DNA of 33,171 bases from Oscillospiraceae bacterium (GCA_902362965.1 CABIYQ010000017.1:1-33171); one strand, 5' to 3'. Positions 6,731 through 14,712 are shown, counted from the stretch's first letter. Numbers and translations are program-made. The notes: generated by a model from the sequence alone, not told the origin.

Positions 6731-6809
6731 ATTGTGCTGACTACTTCCTTTTATTTAAAATAGCTAATGGCAAACATTATTATATAATAAAAATGTCGAA
6801 TCAACGCTA

Positions 6810-6838
6810 TTGACAATTATTGGTATAAATGATATATT
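6810..6838 (+). promoter_or_regulatory. Promoter for the cohesin gene
   Basis: TTGACA (6810-6815), a 17-base spacer, TATATT (6833-6838), about 45 bases before the start codon. Confidence 0.65.
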
Positions 6839-6882
6839 ATATATACAGTACTGTAAATATTATGAAATAAGAGGTTTATAAA

Positions 6883-7461
6883 ATGAAAGTATCTTTAAAG
6901 AAAATTATAACATCACTGTTTGCATGTATACTTTTTACTGTATCTATGATAAGCAATATTACGGTAAGTGCTGCATGTCAGCCAAAGCTTTATCTTTTGG
7001 CAAATAATATGCGGACTTATACAGCTAAGCCGGGAGAAACTGTAACAATTACTTATAATGTTGACGCTCCAGATCATACTTGGTGTGCTACAGGAGTTCA
7101 TATCAATTATGATAAGAGACTTACAACAAAAATTAATAATCGAACTGGAGGATTCGCTTATACAAAAGGTCCGGTAGCCTCTTATCTGTCTATGATTGTT
7201 GAACCATATGAAATTGACGGGTTTAAAGGTGTGTTTGTATGTACGTATGGATCAGGTAATTCTAATGATGGCAGTGGTACAGTTATGTCATTTGAAGTTG
7301 ATGTTCCTGCAAATGCAAAGTCCGGAGATAAATATCCGATTGAATTTTGGTTTCGTGAAACAGAAAATGCCAAAGATATATTTACGGATTATCTTGGTGA
7401 TAAATCAATAACTGAATATGCGTTTACAAATGCAAAAAATTGTTTAATTGTAATTAAGTAA
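6883..7461 (+). CDS. Secreted stand-alone cohesin-domain protein
   Basis: A scaffold-type module that binds dockerins on cellulosomal enzymes. A signal peptide covers about residues 1-31 (MKVSLKKIITS, hydrophobic core, TVSAA). The rest is one cohesin-like beta-sandwich of about 160 residues: TAKPGETVTITYNVDAP near the start, GVHINYDKRL for the next strands, GTVMSFEVDVPANAKSGDKY in the middle, and a closing FTNAKNCLIVIK where family members usually have an NGxIxI strand. There is no second cohesin, dockerin, LPXTG motif or membrane anchor, so it is a free single-cohesin protein. It has its own promoter, RBS AGAGG and a strong terminator. It sits in a mobile-looking cassette zone, unlike classical sca clusters. 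A non-dockerin partner is possible. Confidence 0.7.
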   Translation: MKVSLKKIITSLFACILFTVSMISNITVSAACQPKLYLLANNMRTYTAKPGETVTITYNVDAPDHTWCATGVHINYDKRLTTKINNRTGGFAYTKGPVASYLSMIVEPYEIDGFKGVFVCTYGSGNSNDGSGTVMSFEVDVPANAKSGDKYPIEFWFRETENAKDIFTDYLGDKSITEYAFTNAKNCLIVIK

Positions 7462-7476
7462 TTTAATATCTTACAT

Positions 7477-7506
7477 AATAAAGCACGTCATTTGACGTGC
7501 TTTATT
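7477..7506 (+). terminator. Rho-independent terminator of the cohesin gene
   Basis: A perfect 14-bp stem (AATAAAGCACGTCA 7477-7490 / TGACGTGCTTTATT 7493-7506) starting 16 bases after the stop codon. Confidence 0.85.
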
Positions 7507-7512
7507 ATTGTT

Positions 7513-7530
7513 ATTCTCCAATGGCGAATT
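7513..7530. repeat. Palindrome copy 3 (one mismatch)
   Basis: ATTCTCCAATGGCGAATT: the same palindrome with one changed base in the left arm. It closes the cohesin cassette and abuts the helicase remnant. Confidence 0.7.
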
Positions 7531-7532
7531 GA

Positions 7533-7960
7533 TCAAATCTCCAAATCATAACTTTGGCTGTTTTTCTTTTGTGTGGAATTATGAGAGTTCAGTTTCTGCC
7601 TGTCAGCTTCGGTTTCCAGTTCAAAGGACTTAACATTGTCCTTGCCCAGAAGATTTTCCTTGTTGTCAAGATTAAGCTGTCTGTCCAGTTCAGACTGCCT
7701 TGCAAGCTTTGTTTTCAGATGATTCAGATATACCGATTTTAAAGTCTGAAGCTTGTGAACTTCTATATCAATTTCCATTTTTTCACGGATAAGTGGATTA
7801 CCTGCACAAAGCGCTTGACATCTGCAAATTCCATTTCCGATTGTGAAACGTCCTCGCAGACTCTCACAGGATTTTTGCTTGTCATGATCTGTGAAATAAA
7901 GCCTTGCTTAGTTTCAAGGGTTTGGAAACGGTAAGTCAAACTAAAGTTTGCTTTGAATGT
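7533..7960 (-). pseudogene. C-terminal remnant of an ICE SNF2-type helicase
   Basis: The minus strand reads LETKQGFISQIMTSKNPVR, then CEDVSQSEMEFADVK, and after a one-base frameshift near 7820 ALCAGNPLIREKMEIDIEVHKL, ending in a coiled-coil-like tail at 7533. I recognise this order as the C-terminal part of the very large helicase/methylase proteins of Firmicutes ICEs (LETKQ, ISQIM, CEDVD, NPLIKEKM, LKLLK). The upstream part (QTLETKQ preceded by degraded sequence near 7960) is lost. It marks the left edge of a decayed conjugative element. Confidence 0.7.
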
Positions 7961-8023
7961 TTTATTCTATTAGATTTGATCAGAATAAATCGGTAGATTT
8001 TGCTAAAAGCGTCATATGGTCAG

Positions 8024-8052
8024 TTGACTGATTGTGAAAAATATAGTATAAT
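8024..8052 (+). promoter_or_regulatory. Promoter of the immunity-like array
   Basis: TTGACT (8024-8029), a 17-base spacer, TATAAT (8047-8052). Confidence 0.7.
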
Positions 8053-8090
8053 AAACCCGATGAACAGGTAATCTACTCGACAAATATTAA

Positions 8091-8124
8091 TTTGCATAAG
8101 GTGGAGAACAAAAACAGTGGTTAA
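8091..8124 (+). repeat. 34-base leader repeat, copy 1
   Basis: TTTGCATAAGGTGGAGAACA and the following 14 bases recur at 9438-9471 with four mismatches. It contains the RBS and GTG start of the first array gene. Confidence 0.65.
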
Positions 8125-8434
8125 ACAATTAAATGAAGAACAATACCTTAGTACAATGGGAAACAAAATGAATAATGTAACAGAGAGTGCAGAACCATTG
8201 GTAAATATTTGGAACTATGCAAAGCAGTTATTAAAAAATAACTTGATTTCAGAGTATGGGTTCTCTAAAAAATATGTGGAAGCAGTTTATGAAAATACTG
8301 AACGCACGTACCAACATATTTTACTCTTTACCAACCAGAAAAACTTCTATGCTGTAATTGTTGTTGACATAGTTCATAAAATTATCTTAGGTCATTACAT
8401 TCTTGATTTGAATGAAAAATATGGATTGATATAA
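8117..8434 (+). CDS. Immunity-like protein, family not named
   Basis: 105 residues starting at GTG with GGTGGAG about ten bases upstream. It opens with LNEEQYLSTMGNKM, has a central NIWNYAKQLL helix, and closes with FYAVIVVDIVHKIILGHYIL and a Leu-Asn motif. I associate this pattern with small cytosolic proteins found in polymorphic-toxin immunity clusters, but cannot give a Pfam name with confidence. It is the first gene of the array, with a consensus promoter 65 bases upstream. No toxin gene adjoins it. Confidence 0.5.
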   Translation: MVKQLNEEQYLSTMGNKMNNVTESAEPLVNIWNYAKQLLKNNLISEYGFSKKYVEAVYENTERTYQHILLFTNQKNFYAVIVVDIVHKIILGHYILDLNEKYGLI

Positions 8435-8810
8435 ATGAACCTGTTTATAACTTCCAAGTTTGTAGAAATCAGCAACCCCCAAGTTGTAGAGAAGGTAAAT
8501 TCTTATTTCTTGGGCTAAAGAAGGTGAAAATCCTAATCCGATTGAGACGGGAGCTTTTATAAATGGTTGGCAGCAAGAATATTGGATTGCTCATTGTGAC
8601 GATTATTGTGATTTTGTTGGATATGTTGGGTGGAAAGAATTAGTTGAAATGGGTATAGATAATGAAATTGAAAAGAATTACAATCAAGAACTAAATGGTT
8701 TTGAATTAAAAGATGTGAAGGAATGTATGTATAATGAAGGTAGTATGCAAGGTTATCTTTTTAAATGTTTGCATTGTGGAGAACATTTTTTATATGTAGA
8801 TTGTGATTGA
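8435..8810 (+). pseudogene. CbrC-like protein, frameshifted
   Basis: ATG at 8435 opens a frame (MNLFITSKFVEISNPQVVEK) that stops at 8516. The neighbouring frame, from about 8500 to 8810, continues a recognisable protein: WAKEGENPNPIETG, NGWQQEYWIAHCDDYCDFVG, GYLFKCLHCGEHFLYVD. The WQxxxWxxHCxD, GYVG and LFxCLHCG motifs match the CbrC family, a zinc-binding group common in immunity arrays. A +1 frameshift near 8500-8511 separates the two parts, and the usual N-terminal CPxC segment is absent. The second half has no start codon of its own with an RBS. Confidence 0.65.
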
Positions 8811-8847
8811 ATAAAAATTTCTATTTTCTTAATGGAGGCGAAGGGAC

Positions 8848-9321
8848 ATAATTGTTTCATTTGATTTGGATGATACTTTGTTTGTATCTCCACCAGAATT
8901 TCAGACAGAAAATGAATTAACGTTTCCATGGAAAATGATTTACAAAGAAAGATTACGTTTAGGAACGATAGAACTTTTTAGGAAACTTCAATCTGAAGGA
9001 ATTGAGACCTGGATATATACAACTTCTTTTAGAACAGAAAAATATATTAGGCATCTGTTTGGTCATTATGGAATAAAAGTTGATCAGATTATAAATGGTA
9101 GTAGACATAAGAAAGAAGTACAAGCGGGGAAGAAAGAACCAATGCCTTCAAAGTATCCAGCAAAATATAGAATTGATTTGCATATAGATGATGATCCGAG
9201 CGTAATGCAAAATGGAAAAGTATATGGATTTAAAGTTTTCCTTGTTGGTCCACCAGATAATGAGTGGGGGGACAAAATATTGCAGGAGGCAATGCGTATT
9301 AAATGTATAATGAACAAATAA
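8848..9321 (+). CDS. HAD-superfamily hydrolase lacking a normal start codon
   Basis: About 157 residues, a cytoplasmic phosphatase-like HAD protein. Motif I is VSFDLDDTLF (nucleophile and acid Asp), motif II the Thr/Ser of WIYTTSFR, then a Lys-rich loop and motif IV HIDDDPS. A TTG downstream (8866) would cut off the first Asp of motif I, so it cannot be the true start of an active protein. The frame is open back to a stop at 8830. GGAGGCGAAGGGAC is followed directly by ATA-ATT-GTT where ATG-ATT-GTT would be expected, so the start looks mutated from ATG to ATA. Either the gene is poorly expressed from ATA/ATT or it is a recent pseudogene. It is in line with the array genes, though HAD proteins are not classical immunity proteins. 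Confidence 0.6.
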   Translation: MIVSFDLDDTLFVSPPEFQTENELTFPWKMIYKERLRLGTIELFRKLQSEGIETWIYTTSFRTEKYIRHLFGHYGIKVDQIINGSRHKKEVQAGKKEPMPSKYPAKYRIDLHIDDDPSVMQNGKVYGFKVFLVGPPDNEWGDKILQEAMRIKCIMNK

Positions 9322-9437
9322 AAATGATTGAACGTTCAGCCAAATTGATATTTAGCGGGGAAAGGCGAGAAAAATACATATCAAGGATGTCAAATTCTAA
9401 ACATTGACCAATAACTTTGGTAAACAAGAAATCAACA

Positions 9438-9471
9438 TTTGCAGAAGGTGGAGAACAGAAATAGTGCTTAA
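9438..9471 (+). repeat. 34-base leader repeat, copy 2
   Basis: Second copy of the 8091 leader. Here the GTG is followed by a stop within a few codons, and the RBS of the DUF1963 gene comes just after. The 116 bases before it (9322-9437) hold no gene I can support. Confidence 0.65.
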
Positions 9472-9486
9472 GGAGGTCAAACGAAT

Positions 9487-10593
9487 ATGAAAAAATTTAT
9501 ATTAACTATTCCGGGAATCCTTTTGTCTGTGTTCGGAGGCGGAATGTTTATTTGTTGTTTGTTCGGTGCGATTGAAGATGAATTTCAACCGGTTCATGTG
9601 TATCTTTCTCTGTTCTTTTCCTTTGGTGTAATTTTAGCCTTGGGAATTGTAATGATATATCTTGGTCATAAAAAGAATGTGAGATCAAAAGAGGGTGCTG
9701 ACTACAATCATACGCCTGTTCAAACGCCGGACAAGAAAACTGTGAAAATACTTTTACAGGAGTTACAGAAGCGAACTAGTCAGGATTCAATCAAAATTCA
9801 GATAGAGGAAAACAGAAAACCAACGCTTTTTGGAAGTAAAATAGGTGGTATCCCTTATTGGGACAAGAAGAGAGAATATCCGAAGGATTCTGATGGAAGC
9901 AAGCTGATGTTGCTGGCACAGATGAATCTGAATGAGCTTCCTGAAAATCAGATGCTTCCAAGGACAGGCATACTGCAATTTTTTATACTATGTGACAGAA
10001 ACTATGGCATGGCTATTCAGGAAAGCGGCTATCCAAATAATACATATCAGGTGGTATATCACGAAAAAATAGATGAAAGTATTACAGAAGCGGATGTGCT
10101 TTCTATTGGAATAAAAACAACCGGAGATTTGGAAAAAGAGAATAAGAGCGTAAACCAACAGGATAGCAACTGTTTTCCTGTACGGGGAGAATATGCAGTT
10201 TCTTTCAAGATGGAAAAAGCATATATGAATGACTGTGATGTAAGGTGTGATGAATTACTGCATAAGATTGCAGAGGAGCTTGGCGTTGAATTGGACAGCA
10301 GATTAGAATTCTATCAAATGTTTGACGAGTATGATAAAAAATATGTGGACATTCATGAATCCACATATGGACACCGAATGTTTGGATATCCACATTTCAG
10401 ACAGTGGGATCCGAGAGGTGTGGAGGCTGCGGATTATTATGATACCCTGCTGTTTCAGCTTGATTCGGATTACTGGAAGAATCAGTGGCGCATTCTGTGG
10501 GGCGATGCGGGTGTCGGTGCGTTTTTTATCAATAGTAAAAAACTTGAGGAACTGGATTTTGGCGATGTACTGTATAATTGGGACTGTCATTAG
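9487..10593 (+). CDS. DUF1963 (YwqG-type) protein with N-terminal membrane segments
   Basis: 368 residues. Two N-terminal membrane helices (about 5-25 and 38-62) precede a DUF1963 domain spanning about 80-368: FGSKIGGIPYWDK, LAQMNLNELPEN, GILQFFILCDRNYG, FGYPHFRQWDPRG, LLFQLDSD, ILWGDAGVGAFFI and the closing VLYNWDC are hallmarks of the YwqG family. Known: DUF1963 members are frequent in polymorphic-toxin immunity arrays. Most are soluble, so the added membrane anchor is unusual and could place the protein near the site of toxin entry. RBS AGGAGG is about ten bases upstream. The gene is intact. Confidence 0.85.
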   Translation: MKKFILTIPGILLSVFGGGMFICCLFGAIEDEFQPVHVYLSLFFSFGVILALGIVMIYLGHKKNVRSKEGADYNHTPVQTPDKKTVKILLQELQKRTSQDSIKIQIEENRKPTLFGSKIGGIPYWDKKREYPKDSDGSKLMLLAQMNLNELPENQMLPRTGILQFFILCDRNYGMAIQESGYPNNTYQVVYHEKIDESITEADVLSIGIKTTGDLEKENKSVNQQDSNCFPVRGEYAVSFKMEKAYMNDCDVRCDELLHKIAEELGVELDSRLEFYQMFDEYDKKYVDIHESTYGHRMFGYPHFRQWDPRGVEAADYYDTLLFQLDSDYWKNQWRILWGDAGVGAFFINSKKLEELDFGDVLYNWDCH

Positions 10594-10625
10594 TGGCTAT
10601 ACGAATTGTCGGAAAGGAGAAAAAG

Positions 10626-11087
10626 ATGTATCGGGTAACAGTAACAACTCGTGTTTTGAATGACAAAGATACGCTGCGCTTATCGGCACCTATTTTAGTA
10701 TGGTTGGTTTTGTTTATTATCATATTTGGTGTAATGTGTATAGCGGATATTTGGTTTCTTGTATTACCAATGTTTCTTGAATTTTTATGTATCATTCCTG
10801 TCACCGTCTGGTCAATAAAAAAAGCCAGAAAGCTTCGGCAGGAGTCTTTTGTAAAGATAGATGTTATGCTCACTGCAAGAGACGGAATGATCTATAAAGA
10901 TAATATGAAGCTTAACGTAACATACAGCGAGCAGGATAATGAAGTTTATCTCGATGATATGCACGATGAGGGAAAGTATAACCATCGTAAAATTACTTTC
11001 TTTGCGACAATCAGCGGAGATGATGTCGGGGGATTTATTAAATTTTGTCGTGAAAATAATGTTCAGGTTGAAATATTTCCTGAATGA
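10626..11087 (+). CDS. Two-TM membrane protein of unknown family
   Basis: 153 residues; start at 10626 because AAGGAG is six bases upstream (the longer frame to 10578 overlaps the previous gene). Membrane helices are APILVWLVLFIIIFGVMCIA and IWFLVLPMFLEFLCIIPV near residues 24-65, followed by a soluble C-terminal domain of beta character (FVKIDVMLTARDGMIY, HRKITFFATISGDDVGGFIKF). It lies 32 bases after the DUF1963 gene and is probably co-transcribed. No family recognised; the context suggests immunity or envelope function. Confidence 0.6.
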   Translation: MYRVTVTTRVLNDKDTLRLSAPILVWLVLFIIIFGVMCIADIWFLVLPMFLEFLCIIPVTVWSIKKARKLRQESFVKIDVMLTARDGMIYKDNMKLNVTYSEQDNEVYLDDMHDEGKYNHRKITFFATISGDDVGGFIKFCRENNVQVEIFPE

Positions 11088-11132
11088 TAAGTAATAAAAG
11101 GTACATCATTAAACTTAATGGGAGCTAAAATT

Positions 11133-11918
11133 ATGAATGAGATATTGAATGAAATAAGACGGCTGATCCGTGAAAGCCGTACAATGTATCTGCCGCATGT
11201 AAAGGCTGAAGCTTTAGAAGAAAATGGGGCAGTTTATTACATGAATGGAAAAAACGGGACGGAATTTGATTGGTATGTGAATGGTAAAGTTTCCGATTTT
11301 TTTGTATTTTATAAAGATGAAAATAATTTAGGTGCCGTTAAGCTGACACTTTATCGTGATGGTGGCGTACTGGTATATATTTATGATGAACATGGAAGAA
11401 ATTTGATAAAAGAAATCAAAACATATGTGGAAGCATCGACGGAGGAAATCTTTACTTTTGCGGTATTATTAAGAAATGTAATGGATGATAAAAAAATCTG
11501 GGATGCAAATATAGACAGCATTGATACAGGCGTTATATTAACTGCTGATCATATTAGCGAATTTAAAAATAATGAACATTATTATGAAGATATGATTAAC
11601 AGGAAGAAGTTACTCGGAATGATGTCATATGTATCGAAAAAGATTACTGATGAAGGTTGGAAAGTCGGATATATGACCAGAGAGGAAGCGCTGAATGAGA
11701 ATGACAGCGGCTGGTCTTTTATGGCTGGAAATGAGGATGATGAATATGTGGCAGATTACAGTAATATAAAGCTGTTATCCATTGCAGGAGTGTGTCAACT
11801 GGATTCTGATGTATTGAAGTATATTGATAATCCTGTCGGAACAGCCCTTATACGAACATCTTCGGATGAATTTGAAATTGACAATAATGACAGGAAAATA
11901 TATGTGGAAAAAAGATAA
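11133..11918 (+). CDS. DUF2185 (Imm33-like) immunity protein
   Basis: 261 residues, cytoplasmic. The C-terminal third matches DUF2185: GWKVGYMTREEA, DSGWSFMAGNEDDEYVAD, DSDVLKYIDNPVGTALIRT and SSDEFEI. The N-terminal two thirds (VYYMNGKNGTEFDWYVNG, GAVKLTLYRDGGVLVYIYDE) are a separate beta-rich domain I do not recognise. The start at 11133 is preferred over 11118 because GGGAG lies eight bases before it. DUF2185/Imm33 proteins are predicted immunity proteins of polymorphic toxin systems; here no toxin is adjacent. Confidence 0.75.
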   Translation: MNEILNEIRRLIRESRTMYLPHVKAEALEENGAVYYMNGKNGTEFDWYVNGKVSDFFVFYKDENNLGAVKLTLYRDGGVLVYIYDEHGRNLIKEIKTYVEASTEEIFTFAVLLRNVMDDKKIWDANIDSIDTGVILTADHISEFKNNEHYYEDMINRKKLLGMMSYVSKKITDEGWKVGYMTREEALNENDSGWSFMAGNEDDEYVADYSNIKLLSIAGVCQLDSDVLKYIDNPVGTALIRTSSDEFEIDNNDRKIYVEKR

Positions 11919-11997
11919 GGATACTGAAAAAATGTCTGCTATTCTGTTCTGAAGTGTTTACATGGAAGAATGAATTTGTATTTGAGGTGAAATAAGT

Positions 11998-12999
11998 ATG
12001 TCTGATGTAAATAATAGATATGTAATAGACCAAATGGCAGTTGAAGATGAAAAGCTGGTGCTTATCATTGTTGATCCGATGGAATGGGGATATTGTGTGC
12101 GGGAAAGTCATGCCCGTACATTGAAGGATAAAATCAGTGATTATTTGCAGTTTATAGATAGTGGACAAGCTGCGGAGTATCATAAAGATGAAGAATATAA
12201 CAGGATTGTAATTCGTGTTGCTGCGAAATGTTCTTACAGCAATTATGGTTTGGATTTTCTTGAAAGATGCCAAAAATGGATTCAGGAAAACGGGGCATTA
12301 TGCGAGCTTGAATGGACTCATCTGCAAAGAAATGACGAAGAAGAAACGGAGTTTCAGGACGGCTTTTCAGATGATTACATATTTGAACCAGACAAGCTTT
12401 ATCCCCGTATCAAAAAGAATTGGTCAAAAACTCCCGCTGAGGCAGTCACGCTTATGGCTGCGAACAACAATTTTAATAATCAGAGCGGCGAAATACAGGA
12501 ATACAATAATATCCCCATGTTTCGGATTTATGATAGCTATATAATTACACTGATACAGGATATGGGCAGCACTTATATGTATCTGACCTATGACAATCTT
12601 CCGGAAGATACGTCCGCCCAATTGCTTGAGAGCAAAGCGTTTGAAAATCTGTACCGGGATATAACGTATCGTATGGTGGAATCAAAGGAAGCAGGTGTGT
12701 ATGGATTGGTGGCAGGCGGAGATTTTGAAGCGGAGGCTTTGTGTCTGCCAGGTATATGGGAAGATTGCAGCGAGGCATTACAGGATGATTTACTGATTGC
12801 AGTTCCGACGAAGGATATGGTGCTGTTTACAAGAGCAGGCAATAAAAAATCCATACGTAAAATGATAAAACAGGCGCAGAAAATATTTGAAGAGAATCAA
12901 AAGGAAAGTCCGTTCCTGATTTTCAGTCGGGATGTTTTCTATTATAACAAGAGTACAAAAGAGCTTGAAATCAGTAAGAAGTATCATATAAGCAATTAA
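11998..12999 (+). CDS. DUF6572 plus YtpQ/DUF1444-like fusion
   Basis: 333 residues, soluble. The first ~105 residues fit DUF6572 (VLIIVDPMEWGYCVRE, LKDKISDYLQFIDSGQ, IVIRVAAK). The rest resembles the YtpQ/DUF1444 pattern: LYPRIKKNW, MYLTYDNLPEDTSAQLLESK for the middle, and DDLLIAVPTKDMVLFTRAGN, where YtpQ has a Pro-x-Arg/Lys-Asp motif. Both halves are common as separate proteins in immunity arrays, so this looks like a domain fusion. It starts 79 bases after the DUF2185 gene, on the same strand. Confidence 0.65.
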   Translation: MSDVNNRYVIDQMAVEDEKLVLIIVDPMEWGYCVRESHARTLKDKISDYLQFIDSGQAAEYHKDEEYNRIVIRVAAKCSYSNYGLDFLERCQKWIQENGALCELEWTHLQRNDEEETEFQDGFSDDYIFEPDKLYPRIKKNWSKTPAEAVTLMAANNNFNNQSGEIQEYNNIPMFRIYDSYIITLIQDMGSTYMYLTYDNLPEDTSAQLLESKAFENLYRDITYRMVESKEAGVYGLVAGGDFEAEALCLPGIWEDCSEALQDDLLIAVPTKDMVLFTRAGNKKSIRKMIKQAQKIFEENQKESPFLIFSRDVFYYNKSTKELEISKKYHISN

Positions 13000-13046
13000 A
13001 ATTAATAGATGTTGATATTCCTGAATATGGAAAGGAGTATGGTACT

Positions 13047-13305
13047 ATGGCGAAGCGAAAGACGTTACCAAAAGATTTTAAACTATTGGTAGAAGTAGCA
13101 GGTAATTAAAAATGTATTCGAAAAATTTGATATCAATGCATATGGAGGATACAATAAAGGAAATGCCGTTGAGTTTCTTATATCCGAAAGTATGATGCGA
13201 TGGCTGTTGGAACAGGGAGCAGATATTAATTACGTGGATACATATGGCTATACTTCACTGTTGTATCATGCGGGATATACGTATGCAGAAGAACAGGTCA
13301 TTTAA
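13047..13305 (+). pseudogene. Ankyrin-repeat protein remnant, frameshifted and truncated
   Basis: With RBS AAAGGAG, ATG 13047 opens MAKRKTLPKDFKLLVEVAGN and then stops at 13107. The neighbouring frame continues VIKNVFEKFDINAYGGYNKG, MMRWLLEQGADINYVDTYG and YTSLLYHAG, ending at 13305. EQGADINYVDTYGYTSLLYHA is an ankyrin repeat. I recognise the MAKRKTLPKDF start as that of short ankyrin proteins from Clostridia immunity arrays; those continue for two or more further repeats that are missing here. Confidence 0.7.
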
Positions 13306-13409
13306 TGACGGGGTTGTTGACATTAAACTTAGATCCGATTGCAGTAGGGGAAGTAAATTACAGAAGATAGTTTTTTGAATGATTTTAGAGGGAGAGCAAA
13401 TGTCTGACA

Positions 13410-13828
13410 TCAGTTCCTAACATTCCAACCATGAATTTTTTGCATTTTTCTGCTCCATTCATAATGAGAAATACCCTTGCCATATTCGGGATTTTCAATT
13501 ACTGACGAGCTTGCTTTTTCACAGATTTCATCGGAGACTTTCCGCAGTTTCGCTCATGCTCTGTCAGGTTTTTTACCCTGATTTTCTTCTGTTTCAAAGG
13601 TGCGGTCTGTCTGCATATTTACGTTGTTGAAAATGATATGCGAGTGGATATGCCCATGGTCATTGTGAATGGATACTGGTCTTTCAGAAGTCGGCTGCAT
13701 AGTAACTGAGCTATCATCATTGCCTGTTCGGAAGTGACTTCTCCTGGTGCAAAACTCTGGATTATGCGCTCAGCTCCGGAGAAGACTTTTTCAAGTTCCT
13801 TTCTTCGGCGATCTTTGAGAACGTCCAT
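13410..13828 (-). pseudogene. Relaxase (mobilisation nuclease) remnant
   Basis: On the minus strand, ERIIQSFAPGEVTSEQAMMI leads after a frameshift near 13685 to VSIHNDHGHIHSHIIFNNVN, the HxDxxHxHxHxxxN metal-binding motif of relaxases. It then passes a TGA at 13554-13556 and continues KLRKVSDEICEKASSSVIEN and GISHYEWSRKM. These are in the normal order for VirD2/MobA-type ICE relaxases. The catalytic Tyr region and the large C-terminal part are missing. It shows that the immunity array is embedded in a dead conjugative element. Confidence 0.8.
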
Positions 13829-14340
13829 GCCACTTTATTGGCATTTTTATTTCCCAGTTCACGGAGAATTTTTCTTTCATCAGTTGTCATGGGGAAAAAT
13901 TCCCCTGAAAAGCATCGTGCTTTCGTCCTCATTTTTCGTGGCGCAAAGTACTGTGCTTGCTACGTTTGAGTGGATATTTCATATCCACGATATTTTTCAG
14001 CATTCCTTGCTGAAATTCTGTTCCTTCGGGAACATCTCAATTGTACTTTTCATCTGCGCAATTATTATGGATATTGGGCGCATTTTTGTGAAAATACAAT
14101 TTTCATCGGCTGATTTATTCAGACGATGTTTTAAATGTCGATTGATATTTTAATCGTTGCATTCAAATTATTGTTGCTAAGGTAGTTGTATTTAATTGTC
14201 GGATGTGGTGTTATTATTGATAACATTCAAGCAATTTGATTGATAAATCGGGATTTATCTGTTCCTGAAAACAACATAAACATCAATCAATGTCGTTCAG
14301 TTTTTGATTTGCCTACTGTATAATAAAGGTATCAAATAAA
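13829..14340. other. Decayed mobile DNA without an intact gene
   Basis: A 42-codon minus-strand ORF (13762-13890, MTTDERKILRELGNKNANK) and broken frames upstream of it (MRTKARCFSGEF) resemble small mobilisation-type genes but cannot be assigned. The plus-strand ORF across 13734-14153 is a shadow. The right part holds an inverted repeat GATAAAT/ATTTATC near 14240 and the promoter region of the next operon (TATAAT at about 14320). Confidence 0.4.
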
Positions 14341-14355
14341 AGGAGGCTATCAGCC

Positions 14356-14709
14356 ATGAATACAGATAAGATTTACGCAGAACATCTCGCAAATGAGTAT
14401 GCACCCAAAGACACCTCTAAGGTAGTCGCACTCCGTAAACTGGATGCCAGAGCAAAACTTCCTGCAACAGTTTTTACCTATACTTTCGGTATCATTGCTT
14501 CACTTATTACAGGTGTGGGAATGTGCCTTTCAATGAAAGTAATCGGCAGCGGAACGACAGCTATGTTTATTATAGGAGTCATAATTGGTATAATCGGATT
14601 TATTTGTATGGGAGTTAACTATCCTGTCTACAAAAAGCTTCTGTCAAATGGCAAACAGAAGTATGCCTTTGAAATCATGCAGCTTGCAAAAGAGATAAGT
14701 GAGAATTAA
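14356..14709 (+). CDS. Two-TM membrane protein, first gene of TetR operon
   Basis: 117 residues with a soluble N-terminus (YAEHLANEYAPKDTSKVVAL) and two membrane helices around 35-60 and 68-90. I have seen this pattern annotated as 'dihydropteridine reductase', but there is no reductase motif and I would not use that name. RBS AAAGGAGG is eleven bases upstream. Three bases separate it from the next gene. Confidence 0.65.
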   Translation: MNTDKIYAEHLANEYAPKDTSKVVALRKLDARAKLPATVFTYTFGIIASLITGVGMCLSMKVIGSGTTAMFIIGVIIGIIGFICMGVNYPVYKKLLSNGKQKYAFEIMQLAKEISEN

Positions 14710-14712
14710 GCC

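Noticed and set aside
13734..14153. 139-codon plus-strand ORF
   Set aside because: It lies opposite the relaxase remnant, which is clearly coding in the other direction by motif content; no RBS.
14356..14709. Dihydropteridine reductase
   Set aside because: The name is used for similar membrane proteins, but no reductase or cofactor motif is visible; it is two membrane helices and short tails.
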